Position numbers and translations under genes: made by a program
Source of the DNA: Heliopora coerulea
Lineage: Eukaryota; Cnidaria; Anthozoa; Scleralcyonacea; Helioporidae
Direction of reading: 5' to 3'
Length of the DNA stretch: 64,000 nucleotides
NCBI GenBank assembly: GCA_030142905.1
Contig: JASJOG010000043.1
Span: 1,312,501 to 1,376,500, forward strand
The notes under the pieces: generated by a model
Told to the model about the DNA's origin: nothing
The model's input: only the letters and a program-made list of their open reading frames with translations
The model's database searches: none
Part shown: piece after piece, positions 58,162 through 64,000 of the stretch
How positions within the stretch are numbered: position 1 is the first letter of the stretch
How the letters are laid out: each line of letters starts with the position of its first letter

Positions 58162-60640
58162 TTATGACAAGGTTATGTCGATGGTTTCCAGATTCTGTAA
58201 TAATTTGTCATAAACTTCGCCCTCAGTGAAACACTGTTTCACTACATTTTTCACATTAATTCTTTCTGACGTTTCCGAGAGTTTGCAACTGTATCTGCCA
58301 TGCTCACCACCCGGGGGAAAGACCTGAACGAGCCCTTTAAAGCTATATCCGCAAGAAGAGTTTCCACGAACGGGATTTAAGCCCAGTATACTGCCAAGAA
58401 GAAACCAGAGAACAATGTGAAATGTTTCTAATTTTTCAGATGTTTTTACGAATTCTTCATCGTGAATCACCTTACACGCGTTATGCTTGCACAAATTGTC
58501 TAGCCGTGTAATTGAGTGGAACTATGTACTTCGGTGAGGGGCAAGGAATGCCAAGGATATTAGCGCAACTCCAAGTGAACGAACCCGTATCGGTCAAGTA
58601 GAGAAAAACTCTACTTGACTGCGGCTGGGTTTCGAACTCGCGACCTTCGGCTTACTAGTCCGAAGATACGAGGCCAAGTAGGAAGCTGGCCGTGGAATAA
58701 TGGTAATTCTATTTGATATTTCGAAACTAACTAATTTCCTCCATATCAGCACAGACAACGTCTGTCATGCTTCTAAAGTAACGTAATTGTCTCGCCATCA
58801 TATTCATCTTATCACAAACTTTCCATCGTTGCTTGATCCTTCACCGTAGGCGAGCGAGATGGCCGGGCAAGGGGTTTACATCAACTTTTGACTGAACTCA
58901 CCGATAGCGATCAAATGTTCCAATCGAACTGTCTGTTGCAAAAACTGCGTTGACTTTTTTCCTCATTGGATTCAAGGTCTTCACTGCCAGCTAACAGAAA
59001 ACAGAAGTGGAGAAACTGTAAGTTTTTCGGGCGTAACTTCACAGAATTATGACGTTTTGGCTAGCTATGGCTAACATTAGCATTCGTTCCAACTTCTAAA
59101 TTTTCTGTGAAGTTCGTAATAGACAACATGTTTCCCAACGCAGCCAGGTGAAATATCCGACATTGATATTGTTAACGCCACTCTAGCTTGAAATATTTTG
59201 AACCGAACGTCCAACGTTTTGACACACTGCTATCATGTCTTCAAGGTCTCTCTTTTTAAAAGGTAAGAAGCATCAAAATACAAGTAAGTAAACCTTGAGA
59301 TTGTGAGACCAAACGGGCGTCAAGAAGGGACCAGTCAGAAGTGTGGTTGTTCGCCAGATTTCAAAATTACATCCATTTATGGTATATACAACTTACACAC
59401 CAACTGAATTGTCGTTCCCACGGTCTCCTAAGTCAACTGAGTAACTAATACCATATAACGTTAATTTAAGAGAAAGCAAATTCCGAAAACGAAGGCAGGG
59501 ACGGCGGAGCGGAATTACGAATGGGGGGGCTTGAGATAAAAATACAGCATTTTTGTATGCTTCTCGGGGAAATTGCACAACAAGTGTTTTAAAGCGTAGT
59601 TGTTTCAACATTACATTTGGAAAAAAGTGGGGGGGCTACAGCCCCTGCAGCCCCCCCGGCTCCGCCGTCCCTGGAAGGCCATCTTTCAACTTAAGATTTA
59701 AGTTAACAAAAGATGAAAACTGTGAAATGGTGATATTTCGATTTTATTGCAAAATCATCTTCAGACCAAGTGAACTAACATAAGAGAACTTAAGGTTTAT
59801 ATATACATAAGAAAAGTGATTACATCATTGATGAAGAATTGAGGAAACGCCTACTCTATTTACAAATGAATATTTTCTCTTATGTTAGTTCACTTGGTCT
59901 GAAGATTATTTTGCAATAAAATCGAAATATCACCATTTCACAGTTTTCATCTTTTGTTAACTTAAATCTTAAGTTGAAAGATGGCCTTCGTTTTCGGAAT
60001 TTGTTTTCTCTTATATTTTTTGAAGTTGTCGGCTGGTCAAGGTTTTTTTAACGTTAATTTTTAGAGAGCTAAATGAAGATGTAGGGTTAAGCTCAAACTG
60101 ATGTGGAAAAACACTCTCTGAATGTTGTTATACATTATGGAGAACCTACGAAGTATATGGGTAAATTTAACATTTCACTTTCTAGTAGAGTAAATAGCCC
60201 ATTTAGGTAAATTTATGAAATGCTTGAAATTTGTGAAGTTTTCGCTTGTCGTGGATTATCCTTCTCGGAATCTGGTTTCCACGATATGTCACTAGGAATA
60301 GCTTTATTCCCTTTTTAAACGTACTTTTAATAGTTCATGGCCACGCTCCTCGTCAACAACACTTAAGTTCTCAACTTACAACAAAATGTATTTACAACCA
60401 CATCCTCTACTGTCTTTACGTCATTGCTCATAACAACCTATCCCCGACACGCTTATATCATTTCTTTCAGACATTCCTTATTTTATTTCTGAATACATCA
60501 AGTTTGGTAAATAAGCAAGAAGCATTTTTGTTGACTTCAGTTTATCCCTATCGACAGTCACACCTGGTCAGAAAACTCCTCTAAGGTGTCCAAAGCGAAA
60601 TTCCTTGCCAAACGTACCCCGTCGCAAAGCTTTTCAATTT
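58162..60640 (-). CDS. Three in-phase exons, probable prominin-family loop
   Basis: Exons 60640-60564 (EIEKLCDGVRLARNFALDTL), 58990-58902 (LAVKTLNPMRKKVNAVFATD) and 58390-58162 (ending NVKNVVKQCFTEGEVYDKLL, then a TAA) have good GT/AG sites and join without a phase break. The open frame just upstream of the first exon encodes a hydrophobic helix (CFVIVLPLISVFF) that may be coding or may be the acceptor's pyrimidine tract. EIEKLCD after a helix and the V--C---GEVY block resemble the prominin extracellular loop start and its SDC-GT block. It is either loop 1 of the downstream prominin-like gene or the end of a tandem paralogue. No donor linking it in phase to 57359 was found. Confidence 0.5.
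58590..58700 (-). mobile_element. SINE-like fragment
   Basis: The minus strand has GCGAGTTCGAAACCCAGCC (B box) followed by a hairpin CAAGTAGAG TTTTT CTCTACTTG. It is in an intron of the 58.2-60.6 kb gene. Confidence 0.5.
59468..60013. mobile_element. Large foldback element with two hammerhead-like cores
   Basis: Outer arms (AGAGAAAGCAAATTCCG then AAAACGAAGG) pair with the right end at 59984-60012; inner arms of about 110 bp run from CCATCTTTCAACTTAAG inward. Minus strand 59764-59736 reads CTGAAGA - T GATTTT GCAAT AAAATC - GAAA with a 6-bp stem II. Plus strand 59899-59927 reads CTGAAGA - TTATTTTGCAATAAAATC - GAAA. The left arm is split by another transposon (59496-59673). Confidence 0.8.
59496..59673. 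mobile_element. 178-bp MITE with 5-bp target duplication, nested in the foldback
   Basis: Exact 15-bp terminal inverted repeats CAGGGACGGCGGAGC / GCTCCGCCGTCCCTG, flanked by GAAGG on each side (59491-59495, 59674-59678). Removing it and one GAAGG restores the left arm of the host foldback exactly as mirrored in the right arm. CAGGG ends with 5-bp duplications fit a hAT5-like group; the superfamily is inferred. Confidence 0.8.
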
Positions 60641-61364
60641 CTGTTGACGAAGGAAAAAAAACACTGATGAGAGGAAGCACAATCACGAAACACCAAGCCA
60701 CTACATTCTCCTCCCATGAATCAGTGAATATGAGCCCAGAGGATTTCCCTTGGGGTGACATGCTCGTTAAATTCAGTATCCCTGATGCCTGACCACTCTG
60801 TCCGAGCTCCGCATAATCCCTCTCTTCCCACCTGATCTTCTGCTGATTTCCCCTAGGCCTCATGGCCGCAGCGAAATACAGTATTTGAATTTAAATTAAC
60901 TTAGGTGATTTTTTACTACAAGACCACGTGGCAACGTGATCCAGGTAGTCCCACATGAAACAAGGTTACCCTCCACACTTGACATTCTGACTCGTAATGA
61001 AAGCATAATGAACACAGAGCACGCTTTTTGATTATCAGTGATATCTGGATTTTTATTGATAAACAGAACTCCCAAATACCAACCATCCCGATTTAAGATA
61101 ACAAATTGGTATGCGAGAAGATTCAGATAGCGACTGAAATTTTCATGTTGCGTGTCGGGGAAGAAAAAAAAAAGACAAAGAGAATCTTCAGGTTGTACGA
61201 CAAGGTTCTGGGTTGGGATCCACCGTTGGACGATGGCTAAATTCATACACTGACTAACCCTGGTTTGTGGGCAGATTTGTGCGGACGGAGAAATATCTCC
61301 CGTGATTATTAAACATAAGCCCTACACAAATACATTGAACATGAAACACGTGCGTGGAACATGT

Positions 61365-61470
61365 ACATATAAGTAAATTTCATGAGACTTTCAAGAACAG
61401 AGCCATAAGGACTTGATACATATAAGGAAATTTCATGAGGCTTTCAAGAACAGAGCCATAAGGACTCGAT
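61365..61470. repeat. Two 53-bp tandem units
   Basis: ACATATAAG(T/G)AAATTTCATG through AGCCATAAGGACT(T/C)GAT occurs twice back to back (61365 and 61418), differing at about three sites. Confidence 0.85.
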
Positions 61471-61834
61471 AACATTCTAAGAATCCCCAGAGTTCAACCT
61501 TTCTGTAAAAAATAATTAAATGTGCGACTAGACAGTCAAGCAACACTGTCATTAAAACCATCAGAGAGGCCGTGCTTTAGCAGAGGACATAAATCAAATA
61601 GTTTTAGTTCGTAGACAGCATGCCTGAAGAGATTGTTTATCAGCCGTTGATTACAATTTACAGCGGAACAGGAGGTGGACACTAGGCGGGCTAGGATATT
61701 TAACAGCTTGAAGACAACGAGTTAATGATAATTATCGTGAAGAGAAATAGTTTAGACTGGCTAAACTGGAAAGGTATAAAATCTGCGTCAGTTATAAAGA
61801 GGTCCAGAGATTCAGGTTAGGGCCGTTTTTTCGT

Positions 61835-62020
61835 GGGCTCAATGTTACTACAGGAGGAAACGGGAGAGGCCAGACAAAACCTGTGGTGTTTGGTCGGGTC
61901 AAGCTGGACAACATTCTTTTAACGCGTGACTAAAATAAACACTTTAATTCGACAACTGTGAAGAGTTGGAATTGAACCCCAGTAGCACTGACTAAATACG
62001 CGTTATTACGGAGCGACCAA
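61835..62020 (-). mobile_element. tRNA-derived SINE family 2, copy 2
   Basis: CAATGTTACTACAGGAGGAA, AAAACCTGTGGTGTTTGGTC and CTGGACAACATTCTTTTAAC match 29850-29940. The minus strand contains a degraded B box (GGTTCAATTCCAAC). Confidence 0.65.
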
Positions 62021-63663
62021 CATCTCTCTCAAGCTCATTCTGGTATTTCTCAAATACTGCTTTTGTAACAATTGCAATACCTAAATTAAAGATGCCCGAC
62101 CATGGCACTCGAAGGTCCAAAAACTGTACAGCATAAATGACTTACTAGAAAAATAATACAGTATATAGGAACAATCGTTGCCCAGGGCTAGGCGTGCAAG
62201 TGTCCACGCGCACGCGAGAGCCAAAGAAAAACATTCCTAAGTTGAGGCGATGATTGCCCGTCTAATTGACCACCATTACTGACAGTCGCGACGCGTGGCA
62301 AAAACATATATCAATGTTATTGTTACGTTATTCCAAACAGTGTCACACCTCGACTATCTTGCCCACTCACTCCGACAGCGATGCCACAAAATGACTTGAA
62401 TTTTGAGCAAGACGAAGCAAATATAATCACCCCTGACCCGAATATCTTTACAAAGAAACGGCGGTTGGATATCTTGAAGCATTTTGCATCGTGTCGCTTT
62501 GCCCACGTTGCGTATGGTCTTTTCGACAATGTTTGCCACTGAACACAGTTGGTAACAAAGACAGCGAGATAGACAGAGCGATCGCAAGTATTACTTTAAA
62601 AAAAGTCGGTGGAAATCGAATGGTTCCACTGCGGTGTTTATACAATTTGCCAGATCTTGACTAAGTATCTCTCATGCTGATAGAAAAAGATTCAACATAA
62701 ATACAAGTGTGTTTCGTTTCTGCGTCTGGCAGTTCCAGACTTCCTGTAGCACTTAATTATTCCCTCGTTTCATCGAGTGCCTGCGCAGCAGCCAAGTTTT
62801 TGTATTGAAGTAATGAGTACCTTATACCAGCTAGCGCGATATGTTTACTGTTATATATAGAGCATTCATTGATTTCTATCAACCTCACTGCTACATACAC
62901 TCAACCAGTTAAGCTGTCATCTATCTGAAAAACGCTCTTAACTCGATGTACAAGAGTAAGCGAAGTTTTCACGTATCTGATCAATATTTCTTTAAATCCG
63001 TACAACAACCCTGGTCAGACGTCCTCAAGATATCGAGTACAGATGCTCGAAGACTGCGTGATGTTCTGGGATATTAGTAACAGCAGAGACATGCGATGTA
63101 ACACGTACTGTACTTGGCGGCCCTTTTTATTCGGTGCAACGTTGCATGTTCTACGTACAAATGAGGGACCGTTCTATATCTGGGAATAAAGACGCGAGAT
63201 TAAGCGTAGTGTTGTTATAGCTCGATACAGTGCGGACACGAGTTTATCAAGAGACCTGCAAAACTATTATTAATGGACGATTAGACACCAAGCTGGGAAA
63301 TAGAAAAAGTAAAGATACTTTTTTACTAGTAAAAGCTGAACTTTAGAAATACTATTATAGTGATACAGAGGTGAAGTTTAATAGGTAAGCCCAACGTTGG
63401 TAGGGAGCGATAAATTTAAGTTCTGAATAGGAGATATCAAATTTGTAAGGTCATTTTCACTGTACCTCGACATACTTCTCTACGATCTTTTTTAAAATAG
63501 CTGCCTCGAGTAATTTTAATAGAGGACTGCTGACTAAATAAGGCTCGGCACGCATGAGCTGATAACGGTTCCTTGAACCGTCATGCTCACAATGCAACGT
63601 AAATTTATTCATTTACGTTTTGCGAAGATATTCAGTATAGCATATATTTGGTCTAATACAGTT

Positions 63664-64000
63664 TAGGCCCCGGCCAAACTTATACGTTTTCACACGAAAA
63701 CGCATCAAAAGTTTTCCGTCCACACGACCGTCAGTTTTGAAATTGTTTTCACTTGTCATCCCGTCCACACGTAAACGCAGCAGCGATGAGCAAACGCTCT
63801 TGCCTGTCTGCTAAGCATGCGTAGGAGGCTATCTTCATGAAGGTGTGATGTCATCGTTTTCGAAGGTCTCCGTTTTCATCGTCCACAGTGACTCGAAAAC
63901 GATAATCCAGCAATTTTAAATCGTTCCACTTTGTAGACCGTTTTCGAAAGCCTTCGTTTTTGGCGACCGAAAACGCTGTTTACGTGCCGTTTACGTGAGG
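63664..64000. mobile_element. GTGTGGAC/CGTTTTC-rich MITE, cut by the window end
   Basis: Starts AGGCCCCGGCCAAACTTATA, CGTTTTC, then repeats GTCCACACG and CGAAAACG words as in 7645-8048. The right end lies beyond the window. Confidence 0.6.

Larger units (their letters stand above)
60641..63663. other. Right-hand region, no firm gene
   Basis: More 5' prominin exons (TM1, TM2) might be expected on the minus strand, but I could not define any with splice sites. A frame near 62645-62448 has a signal-peptide-like stretch (KVILAIALSISLSLLPTVFS) but begins without ATG. Confidence 0.35.

Noticed and set aside
62448..62645. Secreted protein start with a signal peptide
   Set aside because: The frame opens with TTG, no ATG precedes the hydrophobic stretch, and no donor links it to the prominin exons.

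Overview
This is a 64 kb piece of animal nuclear DNA, most likely from a cnidarian such as a stony coral. It is AT-rich, has multi-exon genes with GT/AG introns, and is packed with short non-autonomous transposons, tRNA-derived SINEs, LINE fragments and microsatellites. The organism call is an inference from repeat style and gene content; no ribosomal or mitochondrial marker is present.

Region by region. 1-12.2 kb holds no host gene that I can support: it has dispersed repeats, a broken LINE (5.2-7.3 kb) carrying a Harbinger-type insertion, and a dead mariner-type element (9.5-10.0 kb). At 12.2-18.7 kb (minus) is a six-exon gene that I read as CCDC142. At 20.0-21.0 kb (minus) is a two-exon ROMO1 gene with a trinucleotide repeat in its intron, followed upstream by an inverted repeat containing telomere-like sequence. 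At 24.5-31.1 kb (plus) and 35.7-42.7 kb (minus) are two convergent two-pore-domain potassium channel (K2P) genes, separated by a decayed LINE and a foldback element. From 49.2 to 57.4 kb (minus) lie thirteen in-phase exons of the 3' half of a prominin-like gene. Three more in-phase exons at 58.2-60.6 kb are either its upstream part or a neighbouring paralogue. The remainder up to 64 kb is repeats and unexplained sequence.

The genes do not form one pathway: ROMO1 is mitochondrial, the K2P channels set resting potassium conductance, prominin organises plasma-membrane protrusions, and CCDC142 is poorly characterised. The ROMO1 and CCDC142 genes are head-to-tail about 1.3 kb apart; the two channels look like an old duplicated pair facing each other.

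The most unusual signal is a recurring class of foldback elements whose loops or flanks read CUGANGA - short stem - GAAA, the conserved core layout of the hammerhead ribozyme. It appears near 21.5, 22.4, 33.9, 38.0, 44.7, 52.0, 53.8 and 59.7-59.9 kb, in several sequence families and in both orientations. Other notable signals are nested insertions whose empty sites can be read exactly, a pre-miRNA-like hairpin at 47.2 kb, a tRNA-derived palindrome at 49.7 kb and an eight-copy short palindromic transposon family clustered around CCDC142.
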